Source of the DNA: an uncultured Sphingomonadaceae bacterium
GTDB lineage: Bacteria > Pseudomonadota > Alphaproteobacteria > Sphingomonadales > Sphingomonadaceae
Assembly (NCBI GenBank): GCA_938003725.1
Contig: CALKXX010000063.1
Location: forward strand, 1-28,828
Direction: 5' to 3'
Length of the DNA stretch: 28,828 nucleotides
The position numbers and the translations under genes were made by a program. The notes below the pieces were generated by a model. The model did no database searches. It saw only the letters and a list, made by a program, of their open reading frames with translations, and was not told where the DNA came from. Shown here piece by piece: positions 15,473 to 22,694 of the stretch (position 1 is its first letter; each line of letters begins with the position of its first letter).

Positions 15473-15877
15473 TCACCCATAACTCACGACCTCAAACTCA
15501 ATGCCGTTCCAGTCGAAAAAGTAAAACCGCCGCCCGGGATCGTAATCATCATGGCCAAAGGGTTTTAGTCCCGCCGCAGCGACTTTGGCTTCGACCGTGT
15601 CCAAATCATCAACGGTGATGCCGACATGGTTGAGCGGTAGGCTCTTGTCATATTGCGGGCCTCTACCGCCATTCGCCGCCTTTACTTCATCGTTGGTATA
15701 GAAAGCGATATAGCTCGCGCCCTTACCCGGATTGCCGACGTGGATGGTGTGGCCACCTTGCATTGATGGCCCCTCCCACCGGATCTGCCAGCCGAACAGA
15801 TCGCGCATCAAATCCGCGCTCCGCTGTGGGTCGCTAACGGTGATGTTGGCATGTTCCAATTGTCCTGTCGTCATCAT
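15473..15877 (-). CDS. VOC family protein (glyoxalase/dioxygenase fold)
   Basis: A 134-residue vicinal-oxygen-chelate protein with two beta-alpha-beta-beta-beta modules. The first begins LEHANITVSDPQRSADLMRD with His9; the second begins PLNHVGITVDDLDTVEAKV with His84; the C-terminal NGIEFEVVSYG offers a Glu (127 or 129). These are the usual metal-ligand positions, so a metal-dependent enzyme (glyoxalase, epoxide/thiol transferase or similar) or a drug-binding protein is possible; the substrate is unknown. Its ATG overlaps the stop of the preceding VOC gene (ATGA, 15874-15877), with AGGAG at about -9, so it is translationally coupled in the cassette under the SoxR-type promoter. Confidence 0.85.
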   Translation of the reverse strand: MMTTGQLEHANITVSDPQRSADLMRDLFGWQIRWEGPSMQGGHTIHVGNPGKGASYIAFYTNDEVKAANGGRGPQYDKSLPLNHVGITVDDLDTVEAKVAAAGLKPFGHDDYDPGRRFYFFDWNGIEFEVVSYG

Positions 15878-16272
15878 TCATCTCCTGTGTCTGAAATTTG
15901 CCCATCAATTCGCCATTCGGGGAAGCGGCGGTTTTCGCCGCCATAAAACAGGCAGAGGGTATTGTCCGCCGGATCGCGGAGCCGCGCCTCTCTCCAACCC
16001 CAGCTTTCATCTGTCGGTTGGGTGTCGAAGGCAATGCCCGTCGCTTCGAGCGCCGCAACGGTTTCATCCAACGCATCACATTCAAAGTAGATCACTGTTG
16101 AGGGTGCGCCAATCTGCTCCACGGCATGAATGGAGAATGTCTCTCCGCCTGGTGTTTCAAATCGGGCGTAGCGCGGCGGGGCGTCGACGATCTGGATGAG
16201 GCCAAGTGCTTTGTAGAAGGTGACCGACTTGTCATAATCCAGGCACCCGACCGTAACCTGATTGAGTTTCAT
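15874..16272 (-). CDS. VOC family protein (glyoxalase-like)
   Basis: A 132-residue VOC-fold protein. It starts MKLNQVTVGCLDYDKSVTFY, a standard first beta-alpha module, and ends DPADNTLCLFYGGENRRFPE. The middle contains FSIHAVEQI and the VIYFECDALDETVAAL segment of the second module. Substrate unknown. The ATG at 16272 overlaps the stop of a 22-codon ORF (ATGA, 16269-16272); a TTG four codons upstream is a weaker start. It is the first full-length gene downstream of the SoxR-type promoter at 16434-16464, so it is likely induced by redox-cycling compounds together with the next VOC gene and the DUF6151 gene. Confidence 0.85.
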   Translation of the reverse strand: MKLNQVTVGCLDYDKSVTFYKALGLIQIVDAPPRYARFETPGGETFSIHAVEQIGAPSTVIYFECDALDETVAALEATGIAFDTQPTDESWGWREARLRDPADNTLCLFYGGENRRFPEWRIDGQISDTGDE

Positions 16273-16337
16273 CGCCGTTTCCAACCACCCAGAAATGGAT
16301 AACCGGTTTCGTTGCTGCGGCTCATTTTGATATACAT
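16269..16337 (-). CDS. 22-residue small ORF coupled to the VOC gene
   Basis: An ATG at 16337 is preceded by AGGAG at about -12 to -8, the best SD in this operon. It opens a 22-codon frame beginning MYIKMSRSNETGY and ending GGWKRR, and its TGA overlaps the ATG of the VOC gene (ATGA). The peptide is basic, has no signal peptide or hydrophobic stretch and resembles no family I recognise. It may be a leader peptide that delivers ribosomes to the VOC start, a true microprotein, or the remnant of a longer gene. The SD and coupling argue that it is translated. Confidence 0.55.
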   Translation of the reverse strand: MYIKMSRSNETGYPFLGGWKRR

Positions 16338-16433
16338 GGTGTTACTCCTCTGGTTCAAATGCTGGAACAACTGGAAGCCACTCTGCGTTTTAATTGAACG
16401 CTTTAACCGCGGCCCATTTGTCCGTCCTTGCGA

Positions 16434-16464
16434 TTCGTACAACCTCAACCTAAGTTGAGGTCAA
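16434..16464 (-). promoter_or_regulatory. SoxR-type promoter with 19-bp spacer
   Basis: On the minus strand, -35 TTGACC (16459-16464), a 19-bp spacer, and -10 TACGAA (16434-16439). The over-long 19-bp spacer is the hallmark of MerR-family-activated promoters. The spacing and the overlap of the -35 with the operator match the E. coli soxS promoter. It reads toward the small ORF, VOC, VOC and DUF6151 genes. Confidence 0.8.
16443..16460. promoter_or_regulatory. SoxR box
   Basis: CCTCAACCTAAGTTGAGG, an 18-bp near-perfect palindrome (only the central positions 8 and 11 break symmetry), matching the known SoxR operator CCTCAAGTTAACTTGAGG in all outer bases. It ends 29 nt before the soxR start codon, so bound SoxR could also control its own gene. 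Confidence 0.9.
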
Positions 16465-16489
16465 GAGATTGTTTTGAGAAAGTTGGAAT

Positions 16490-16933
16490 ATGCCTGACAC
16501 CAAAGCCCTGACCATCGGAGCGCTCGCCGCGCGCACGGGACTCTCCGTTTCCGCGATCCGTTTTTATGAAGAGAAGGGGTTGGTCGAACCGTTCCGTTCA
16601 TCAGGGGGCCAGCGCCGTTTCCTGCGTTCGGATATCCGGCGGCTATCTTTTGTCCTGATCGCTCAACAACTGGGCCTTAGCATCGGGGAGATCGAAAAGC
16701 AGCTTGCAAAGCTTCCCATGGGGCGCACGCCAACCGCCGCGGACTGGCGCAAGATCAGCAAGGGCATGCGAAAGGTGATCGATGCGCGGATTGCGGAATT
16801 GGAACGCACGCGGGACAGGCTGGACGGCTGTATTGGTTGCGGTTGCCTAAGCCTAAAAAAATGTGCGCTCTATAATCCAGAGGACCGGGCCGGGCTGAAC
16901 GGTCCCGGACCCCGATTGGTTTTGGCGGATTAG
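16490..16933 (+). CDS. soxR: Redox-sensitive transcriptional activator SoxR
   Basis: A MerR-family regulator of 147 residues. The N-terminal winged helix (about 7-75) includes TIGALAARTGLSVSAIRFYEEKGL and SGGQRRFLRSDIRRL; a dimerisation helix follows; the C-terminal [2Fe-2S] motif is C114-x2-C117-x-C119-x5-C125 (CIGCGCLSLKKC), exactly the SoxR spacing. Oxidation of this cluster by redox-cycling compounds or superoxide activates transcription. The ATG at 16490 lies just downstream of a SoxR box and is divergent from the VOC cassette, which points to that cassette as its direct target. No soxS homologue is seen, as expected outside enterobacteria. Confidence 0.96.
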   Translation: MPDTKALTIGALAARTGLSVSAIRFYEEKGLVEPFRSSGGQRRFLRSDIRRLSFVLIAQQLGLSIGEIEKQLAKLPMGRTPTAADWRKISKGMRKVIDARIAELERTRDRLDGCIGCGCLSLKKCALYNPEDRAGLNGPGPRLVLAD

Positions 16934-16945
16934 CGCTCCGGGATA

Positions 16946-17506
16946 CTAGCCGATCGCCACCGGGCTATCATGAAAGATCTTGCGCATCAGCGGTTCAAAG
17001 CTTTCCAGCGAATCTACTTCGAAATCCGGATCAAATGCCGGCGCATCCCATTCATCGACCAGCTTAACCGCTAGATCATACCACGGTTCGTCGACCCATT
17101 GTTTGCGCATGTCGGTTGGTGCGCCCATATAATGATAATAATGCTCGCCCTGAAAAGCCTGATGATTGCGGATGACGTGATAGCTGTCATCGCTGATATA
17201 GGGTCGCATCATTTCCGCAGCAATCGGCCCATGATTGGGGACGTTAACCGCTTTTGCGATATCATGGCAAAGCGCGATCACAATCTCTTCATCACTGGCA
17301 CCAGCACGGCGGGCAAGCGTTCCCGTCATCAGGGAATGTTGCAACTGGTCACAGGCAAAGCCGAGCGTGTGTTGCTCCAGCGACTTTAGCATATCGATGA
17401 AGCGATCCGCGGTGTTTTTAAATTCCTCTTTGTGCGCGGCACCAATAATCTGCCACTCTTCCAGTGTGCCATCCTGCATTTTTGTGAAAGTTGCTTGGCT
17501 GGCCAT
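16946..17506 (-). CDS. HD-domain protein (predicted metal-dependent phosphohydrolase or oxygenase)
   Basis: A 186-residue HD-fold protein. The likely ligands are His57 (LQHSLMTG), His81-Asp82 (ALCHDIAKA), His92 (VPNHGPIA), His115 (RNHQAF) and an Asp in VKLVDEWDAPAFD (151 or 154). This series H...HD...H...H...D is what di-iron or di-metal HD proteins carry (PhnZ and MIOX oxygenases, or phosphohydrolases); the substrate is not predictable. The ATG at 17506 has AAGGAA upstream and lies downstream of a good promoter; an alternative start at 17584 lies upstream of the predicted transcription start and is rejected. Its stop converges on soxR with a 12-bp gap. Confidence 0.8.
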   Translation of the reverse strand: MASQATFTKMQDGTLEEWQIIGAAHKEEFKNTADRFIDMLKSLEQHTLGFACDQLQHSLMTGTLARRAGASDEEIVIALCHDIAKAVNVPNHGPIAAEMMRPYISDDSYHVIRNHQAFQGEHYYHYMGAPTDMRKQWVDEPWYDLAVKLVDEWDAPAFDPDFEVDSLESFEPLMRKIFHDSPVAIG

Positions 17507-17565
17507 AGTGCTATTCCTTCTTCTTTCGGGCGCATTTGCATCTTGTGTATCATTTTTATGCTGGC

Positions 17566-17594
17566 ATTGTAACTGAGCATCCAATCGTTCGCAA
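17566..17594 (-). promoter_or_regulatory. Sigma70-type promoter of the HD-domain gene
   Basis: On the minus strand, TTGCGA (17589-17594), a 17-bp spacer and TACAAT (17566-17571). The start near 17559 gives a leader of about 50 nt. It supports the ATG at 17506 over a longer form. Confidence 0.65.
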
Positions 17595-17657
17595 GTTTGT
17601 GTTACTGAACTTCCGTCGTGATGGGTTTTGGAGGACTAAGTGTAAAAATAGCGGTCA

Positions 17658-17701
17658 CTGAACAACGACAGGCGGGGTTCGACAGGCTCACCCCTAACGG
17701 A
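17658..17701 (+). repeat. 44-nt direct repeat, left copy (flanks the GIY-YIG gene)
   Basis: From CTGAACAACGA to CTAACGGA. It matches 18053-18096 without gaps at 41 of 44 positions. It contains TTCGACAGGCTCA (17678-17690), which forms an inverted repeat with TGAGCTTGTCGAA (17735-17747), the core of a widespread dispersed palindrome type in proteobacteria. Confidence 0.85.
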
Positions 17702-17747
17702 GTTAGTACTAAGGTCACTATCAGTCGTTAACCCTGAGCTTGTCGAA
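17678..17747. repeat. Palindromic element TTCGACAGGCTCA ... TGAGCTTGTCGAA
   Basis: Arms 17678-17690 and 17735-17747 pair at 12 of 13 positions, with an inner perfect palindrome TTAGTACTAA (17703-17712). It ends about 28 nt before the GIY-YIG start codon, so the leader of that gene is repeat-derived. Confidence 0.75.
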
Positions 17748-17775
17748 GGGTGCCTATAATCTATAAGTGAAGCCG

Positions 17776-18066
17776 ATGGATTTCTACACTTACATTCTGA
17801 AATGCGCCGACGGCACGTGCTACACCGGCCATACAGAGAACTTAGAAATTCGGTTTGCGCAACACCAATCCGGCTATTTTACCGGCTATACTTTCAAACG
17901 CCGCCCTGTTGAGTTGCTATGGTCACAAGATTTTTCAACCAGAGTTGAAGCGCTGGAAGCGGAGAAGCAGATCAAAGGGTGGACCAAAGCCAAGAAGCAG
18001 GCGCTGATCGATGGTGATTGGCAATTGTTGTCCGAATTAGCCCGAAACCATGCTGAACAACGATAA
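17776..18066 (+). CDS. GIY-YIG nuclease family protein
   Basis: A 96-residue single-domain GIY-YIG protein (UvrC-N-terminal/YhbQ-like). It shows the GIY element as FYTYIL (3-8), the YIG element as CYTGHT (15-20), the catalytic-region Arg26, the KRRPVELLW strand and the metal-binding Glu in EALEAEKQIKGW (about 63). It is probably a DNA endonuclease or a DNA-binding derivative; the cellular role of these small stand-alone forms is unknown. The ATG at 17776 is preferred; a GTG at 17767 would add three residues. The stop codon and the last few residues (AEQR) lie inside the right-hand copy of a 44-nt direct repeat whose left copy precedes the gene. Confidence 0.9.
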   Translation: MDFYTYILKCADGTCYTGHTENLEIRFAQHQSGYFTGYTFKRRPVELLWSQDFSTRVEALEAEKQIKGWTKAKKQALIDGDWQLLSELARNHAEQR

Positions 18067-18096
18067 GCAGGGTTCGACAGGCTCACCCCTAACGGA
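18053..18096 (+). repeat. 44-nt direct repeat, right copy
   Basis: Matches 17658-17701 at 41 of 44 positions in direct orientation. It overlaps the last codons and the TAA of the GIY-YIG gene and lacks the second (TGAGCTTGTCGAA) arm that follows the left copy. Confidence 0.85.
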
Positions 18097-18102
18097 TAAT
18101 TC

Positions 18103-18402
18103 CTACAATGTTTTCAAATAGTCGCTAATTTTGGCCACAGTCAAGATCGCTGCGTCAGAACCCCTATTGGGCATTTCGATATAGTTCTGTTCAATATCAA
18201 CCAAATATTCCACAACCGCGTTTTGGGGTTTTCCGCACCAGAGCATGCTGGCCGCCTGCATCAAATAGTTGTCATATTCACTATCGAAATTCGTTTTTTC
18301 GGCAATAGATTCCTCATCCAATAACCCAATCGGATCCCAGTACTCCCAACCAATATCCCGAAGCACTGAAAGCTCAATATTGGGGGCGTTAGAATTCGTC
18401 AA
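18103..18402 (-). CDS. Small acidic protein downstream of smc (DUF1871-like pattern)
   Basis: A 99-residue protein I cannot assign firmly. It contains VLRDIGWEYWDPIGLLDE, EYDNYLMQAASMLW and a C-terminal amphipathic segment (AAILTVAKISDYL); the WDPIG..EYD.Y pattern recalls DUF1871-type proteins and some immunity-like families. The proposed start is TTG at 18402, 4 nt after the smc stop, with GGAG (in the last smc codon) as its SD. An ATG at 18438 would overlap smc by 32 nt and begin with residues that look like out-of-frame smc. It probably shares the smc message by translational coupling. No partner toxin is visible nearby. Confidence 0.6.
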   Translation of the reverse strand: MTNSNAPNIELSVLRDIGWEYWDPIGLLDEESIAEKTNFDSEYDNYLMQAASMLWCGKPQNAVVEYLVDIEQNYIEMPNRGSDAAILTVAKISDYLKTL

Positions 18403-18406
18403 AAAT

Positions 18407-21400
18407 TCACTCCGCCGCCAGCAATTCTTCCGCCGCATCCAGATCCACCGATACCAGCTGCGAAATTCCGCGTTCGATCATCGTCACGCCGAACAACCGG
18501 TGCATCCGGCTCATCGTCACGGCATTGTGGGTCACAATCAAATAGCGCGTATTGGTCTCTGCCACCATCTTGTCGAGCAGATCACAGAAACGCTCGATAT
18601 TCGCATCGTCCAGCGGTGCGTCGACCTCATCAAGAACACATATAGGTGCCGGATTGGTTAGGAACAGGCCAAAAATAAGTGCCACAGCGGTTAGTGCCTG
18701 TTCACCGCCCGACAGCAATGTCAGCGAGGTTAGTTTCTTGCCCGGGGGCTGCGCCATGATCTCCAACCCGGCTTCCAGCGGATCATCGCTGTCGACCAGC
18801 TCCAGATGCGCTTTGCCGCCATCAAACAATGTGGTGAACAAGCGTTGAAAATGCTGATCCACTTCTTTGAACGCCGCGAGCAGGCGTTGACGGCCTTCGC
18901 GGTTCAGGCTGCCTATGGATCCGCGCAGTTGATTTATCGCCTCGTTCAGTTCCGCACTTTCCTTGGTGGAGGCTTCCCACTCGGTTTCTAGTTCCTGTAA
19001 CTCATCGGCTGCAACCAGATTAACCGGACCAATACGTTCGCGGCTTAGCGTTAATCGTTCCAACTCCGCCGATTCGGTTTCGGCATGGCCGACGCTATCT
19101 TCTTCAAATTCCAATTTTTCGGGTAATACCGGTGCTGGACATTCGAATTTCTCGCCGGAAATTCGGCCCATTTCCACGCGGCGCAGTTCCTGATTTTCGG
19201 CGCGCGCTTTCGCTCCGGCGCGTTCTTCGCGCGCCTGGCTGAGAAGCTCGCTGGCGGTGTTCAACCTATCTTCGTGGTCGCGCTGGGCCAATTCGGCGGT
19301 TTGCAGCGCAGTATCTTTCTCCGCCACCACCGCATTCAGGGCATCCTGCGCTTCCTGTAATTTCGTCACCTCAACATCGATGACGCGGGGGCGGTCGGCA
19401 ATTTTCTCGGCTTCTTGCTCAATTGCGGCGGCACGCTTTGTCATTTCCGACATGCGCGCTTCGGCCTCTCCCGAACGGTCTTGCCAGCTTTTCATCTGTG
19501 CGGATGCGACTGCTTTTTGCTCTTTTACCTGCGCCAGTTTTTGATCCAGGCCAGACAGAGCTGCTTGCGAAGACATGACTTGCGCGCGCGCTGCATCGCG
19601 CTGGTTCTGAAGCGCGGCGCGGGCATGCTCCTGCGCCGCCCCGTCCGGCTGGCTGCCGCGTGCTTTTTGCGCGTCGGTCAGTTCGGTCTCGGCGGTCGCT
19701 GCGTCCTCTTTTAGGGCAGCTTCGCGTTCGGACAGACTGGCGGTGCGCTTTTGCAACCATAACAGCGCTTCGTGTGCCTGATCCGCTTCACGCAATATTT
19801 GGCGTAATGCTTCTTCGGCTTCTCGCCGGGCATTGCGGGTCTCTGCCAATTGCTGTTCGATTGTGGCAATGGCATCTTGTTGTGCGCTGAGGTCATTTTC
19901 CGCCGACGTGACTTTACCCTGTGCCGGGGCAAGCAGGTCCGACAATTCCGCTAGCCGGTTTGCGCGGACCAGACGTGCGGCGCTAGCATTGCCGTCATCG
20001 CGCGCGACAAACCCGTCCCAGCGGCGCAGTGCACCGGATTTTGTGACCAGACGCTGCCCGGCTGCTAATATTTGCCCGTCATCTTCGTCCGCCACAAATA
20101 TCTGTGACAGGCGGCTGTGTAGTTCATCGGGTGCCTTCACCTGATCCAGCAAGCTTTGGGTTCCGGTCGGTGTTGTGGTGGATGCGGGAATGTCCCCGCC
20201 GCCCCAAAACCGGTCGCCGTCGCTGCCAATTGCGGCCAACAGGTCATCCCCCAAAGCGGCGGCCAAGGCCCGCTCATATCCCGGTGCTGCTTTGACCCGG
20301 TCAATGGCCTTATGTTCGCTTTCCGCTTTTGAAAGTTCGCGGTCGAGCGCGTCATGTTCCGATGTTAGTCCCGCCAGTTCGGCCTTCAGCGAAGCCGCGG
20401 TGGATTCTGCCACATCCCGTGCTTCGCTTGCGTCGCTGCGCTGGGCCTCTAACAGGGTAATTCGCGATGCCGTTTCATCCACTTGTTTCTGAGCGGTATC
20501 GCGCGTCGTCGTCGCATTGATGAGGGCGGATTTCAGCTCTTCCTCATCGCCCATTTCGGCACGTTCCTGAGTCAGACGTTCCATCTCGACGGCCAAGCGA
20601 TCGCGGCGTGTCTGTGCCGCCTCCAACGCCGCATCAGCTACCTTGATTTCTGCCTGTATGCGGGCTTCTTCGGCAACGGCCTTGGCGAGTTCAACCTCGC
20701 TTTCGCTGGCGGCACGCTCGGCGCGTTCAGCCTGTTTTTCCAGCGCTGGTCGTTCGGCTTCTAACTCTTGCAATTCCTGGGCAAGACGCTCGCCATCCTG
20801 CTCCAACTGGCCCAATGCTTCCATCGCATCGCGGGTCAGTTGATCCTCGCGCGCATTGTCGTCTTCAATCCGCTTTGCCTGTGCCTGAAGGTCTAGCAGC
20901 CGGGAGCGCAGATTGTCGCGTTCATTGGTCAGGGAGAGCAATTTATGACTGGACTCGCTTGCCTGTTCCCGCGCTTTTTGCAAGTCAGCACGGATCAAGC
21001 CCAGCACCCGGGCGCTCTCGTTCTGACTTGCAACGGCGGATTGCTGTTCATTCTGCGCTGCGTTTACCTTGGCCTCGGCGGCTTCTGCTTCGGCTTTGGC
21101 GGCATCTGCGGCAGCGGCGGCCTCGCGCCAACGGGCAAAGATCAACCGTCCCTCGACCGTGATGATTTGTCCGCTCAGCTTCTTGTAGCGCGCTGCCTGT
21201 TTCGCTTGCCGCCGCAGTGCATTGGCGCGCTGTTCCATGTCACCTAAAATATCGTCAAGCCGGGCCAGGTTTTTTTCTGCGGCACGCAATTTCTGTTCGG
21301 CATCTTTGCGCCGCACATGCAATCCGGAAATACCTGCTGCTTCTTCCAACATTTCGCGGCGGTCGGTGGGTTTGGAGGAAATCACATTGCTAATCTTGCC

Positions 21401-21844
21401 CTGACTTACCAGGGCGGGGCTATGCGCACCGGTTGCGGCATCGGCAAAGATCAGCGCCACATCTTTGGCGCGGACATCGACTCCATTGGCACGGTAAGCC
21501 GAACCTGCACCGCGTTCGATCCGCCGAACGATCTCTAGTTCGCTGTCATTGTCACCCACATGGAGCGAGGACACGTCATTTGTTTCGCGTTCGGCGTGCA
21601 GGGCAACTTCGGCAAATTGCCGTTCCGGACGATCTTGCGTCCCGGCAAAAATGACATCTTCCATGCCGCCGCCACGCATGGATTTGGCGCTGCTTTCGCC
21701 CATCACCCAGCGGATGGCTTCTAACAGATTCGATTTGCCGCAACCATTGGGCCCGACCACACCGGTCAGGCCTTTTTCAATCCGCAATTCTGTGGGATCG
21801 ACAAAGCTTTTGAAGCCCGAAAGTTTGAGCTTCCTTATTTGCAT
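18407..21844 (-). CDS. smc: Chromosome segregation protein SMC
   Basis: The 1145-residue SMC ATPase that compacts and segregates the chromosome with ScpA/ScpB. It has Walker A GPNGCGKSN (31-39), an N-terminal coiled coil rich in A/E/Q/R (about 165-505), a hinge (about 515-635, including PGYERALAAALGDDLLAA), a second long coiled coil (about 640-985), the ABC signature LLSGGEQALTAVALIF (about 1041) and Walker B/D-loop CVLDEVDAPLDD (about 1063). The length is normal for alphaproteobacteria. The ATG at 21844 gives the conserved MQIRKLKLSGFKSFVD start; the SD is weak. It follows the dsbA-like gene after 72 bp. Confidence 0.98.
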   Translation of the reverse strand: MQIRKLKLSGFKSFVDPTELRIEKGLTGVVGPNGCGKSNLLEAIRWVMGESSAKSMRGGGMEDVIFAGTQDRPERQFAEVALHAERETNDVSSLHVGDNDSELEIVRRIERGAGSAYRANGVDVRAKDVALIFADAATGAHSPALVSQGKISNVISSKPTDRREMLEEAAGISGLHVRRKDAEQKLRAAEKNLARLDDILGDMEQRANALRRQAKQAARYKKLSGQIITVEGRLIFARWREAAAAADAAKAEAEAAEAKVNAAQNEQQSAVASQNESARVLGLIRADLQKAREQASESSHKLLSLTNERDNLRSRLLDLQAQAKRIEDDNAREDQLTRDAMEALGQLEQDGERLAQELQELEAERPALEKQAERAERAASESEVELAKAVAEEARIQAEIKVADAALEAAQTRRDRLAVEMERLTQERAEMGDEEELKSALINATTTRDTAQKQVDETASRITLLEAQRSDASEARDVAESTAASLKAELAGLTSEHDALDRELSKAESEHKAIDRVKAAPGYERALAAALGDDLLAAIGSDGDRFWGGGDIPASTTTPTGTQSLLDQVKAPDELHSRLSQIFVADEDDGQILAAGQRLVTKSGALRRWDGFVARDDGNASAARLVRANRLAELSDLLAPAQGKVTSAENDLSAQQDAIATIEQQLAETRNARREAEEALRQILREADQAHEALLWLQKRTASLSEREAALKEDAATAETELTDAQKARGSQPDGAAQEHARAALQNQRDAARAQVMSSQAALSGLDQKLAQVKEQKAVASAQMKSWQDRSGEAEARMSEMTKRAAAIEQEAEKIADRPRVIDVEVTKLQEAQDALNAVVAEKDTALQTAELAQRDHEDRLNTASELLSQAREERAGAKARAENQELRRVEMGRISGEKFECPAPVLPEKLEFEEDSVGHAETESAELERLTLSRERIGPVNLVAADELQELETEWEASTKESAELNEAINQLRGSIGSLNREGRQRLLAAFKEVDQHFQRLFTTLFDGGKAHLELVDSDDPLEAGLEIMAQPPGKKLTSLTLLSGGEQALTAVALIFGLFLTNPAPICVLDEVDAPLDDANIERFCDLLDKMVAETNTRYLIVTHNAVTMSRMHRLFGVTMIERGISQLVSVDLDAAEELLAAE

Positions 21845-21916
21845 GTTGTGCTTGCCATGCCGCTTTGTCTGTTACCTGCTTGCAATATATCGCCTCCCCC
21901 AGCGATGATGGCCCGT

Positions 21917-22660
21917 TTAACGCGCGCCGGCTTCTTTCAATTTGCCTTCAACAATTGGCCAGGAGAAACCCTCCACCGTCTTGCCGTTCAATACGAATGT
22001 CGGTGTGCCTTCGACATTGAAATCTTTCACAGCTGTCTGGGTCTGGTTCATCAGGGTTTCTGCCGCTGCTTCATCGCTCAGACAGGCTTTTGCCTGATCG
22101 GCGGAAATACCGCGTTGCTGAAAAAAGCTAATCAAACCCAGCTCTTCGGCCAGCGAAACAAAGCGTGTGCCGGCGTCGGATTGCAGGATCTGATTATATT
22201 TTGCATCGCCCAAACCTTGTGCTTTCGCGAACATATCTTCCTGATTGCTCAGCGCTTGTTTGGTCAGCGCGAAATAGGGTGCGGGTCCACCGCATTGAGA
22301 CAGAATGGCGGCAGAGAGATCGAGCGGATCGCGAACAAAGTTGCGAACCTCAAAACTAACGCGGCCGGAATTGACATAATCATCGCGAATGGAATCAAAC
22401 GCCTGTTCGCCGAAATCCTTACAATGGGAACATGTGATCGACATAAACTCGATCAATTTTATCGGAGCGTCCGGATTGCCCATCACAAAACCGCCTGCAT
22501 CGGATTTACTAACCGTGTTGGACCATTGCTGTCCTTCCGGCGCCGGGATTGCGGCAATAGCTTCGCCAGATGCCGCCATATCGGTTCCAGTCGCACCGCC
22601 GCCGCATCCGGTTAGCGCCAGCGCTAGGGCGATCGGGGCGAGGTAAAGTGATTTATTCAT
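21917..22660 (-). CDS. DsbA-family thiol-disulfide oxidoreductase, lipoprotein
   Basis: A 247-residue DsbA-like thioredoxin-fold protein. Its N-terminus is a type II signal with lipobox LTGC (Cys19), so it is predicted to be membrane-anchored in the periplasm. The active site is Cys77-Ser-His-Cys80 (ITCSHCKDF), the alpha-helical insertion follows, and the cis-proline loop is VEGTPTFVLNG (about 211-221). It presumably oxidises or isomerises cysteines of exported proteins. The SD AGGAAA is at a good distance from the ATG at 22660. It lies 34 bp after a related gene in the dciA-dsbA-dsbA-smc run, an arrangement repeated in many alphaproteobacteria. Confidence 0.93.
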   Translation of the reverse strand: MNKSLYLAPIALALALTGCGGGATGTDMAASGEAIAAIPAPEGQQWSNTVSKSDAGGFVMGNPDAPIKLIEFMSITCSHCKDFGEQAFDSIRDDYVNSGRVSFEVRNFVRDPLDLSAAILSQCGGPAPYFALTKQALSNQEDMFAKAQGLGDAKYNQILQSDAGTRFVSLAEELGLISFFQQRGISADQAKACLSDEAAAETLMNQTQTAVKDFNVEGTPTFVLNGKTVEGFSWPIVEGKLKEAGAR

Positions 22661-22694
22661 AGATAATTTCCTGATATTTCGATTGTCTGAATAT

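Noticed and set aside
17755..17760. Perfect TATAAT just before the GIY-YIG gene
   Set aside because: No -35 hexamer at 16-18 bp upstream; kept only as a remark because a leaderless GTG start cannot be excluded.
18407..21844. Many antisense open frames within smc
   Set aside because: They mirror the high-GC third-position bias of the smc coding strand; none has an SD or family resemblance.
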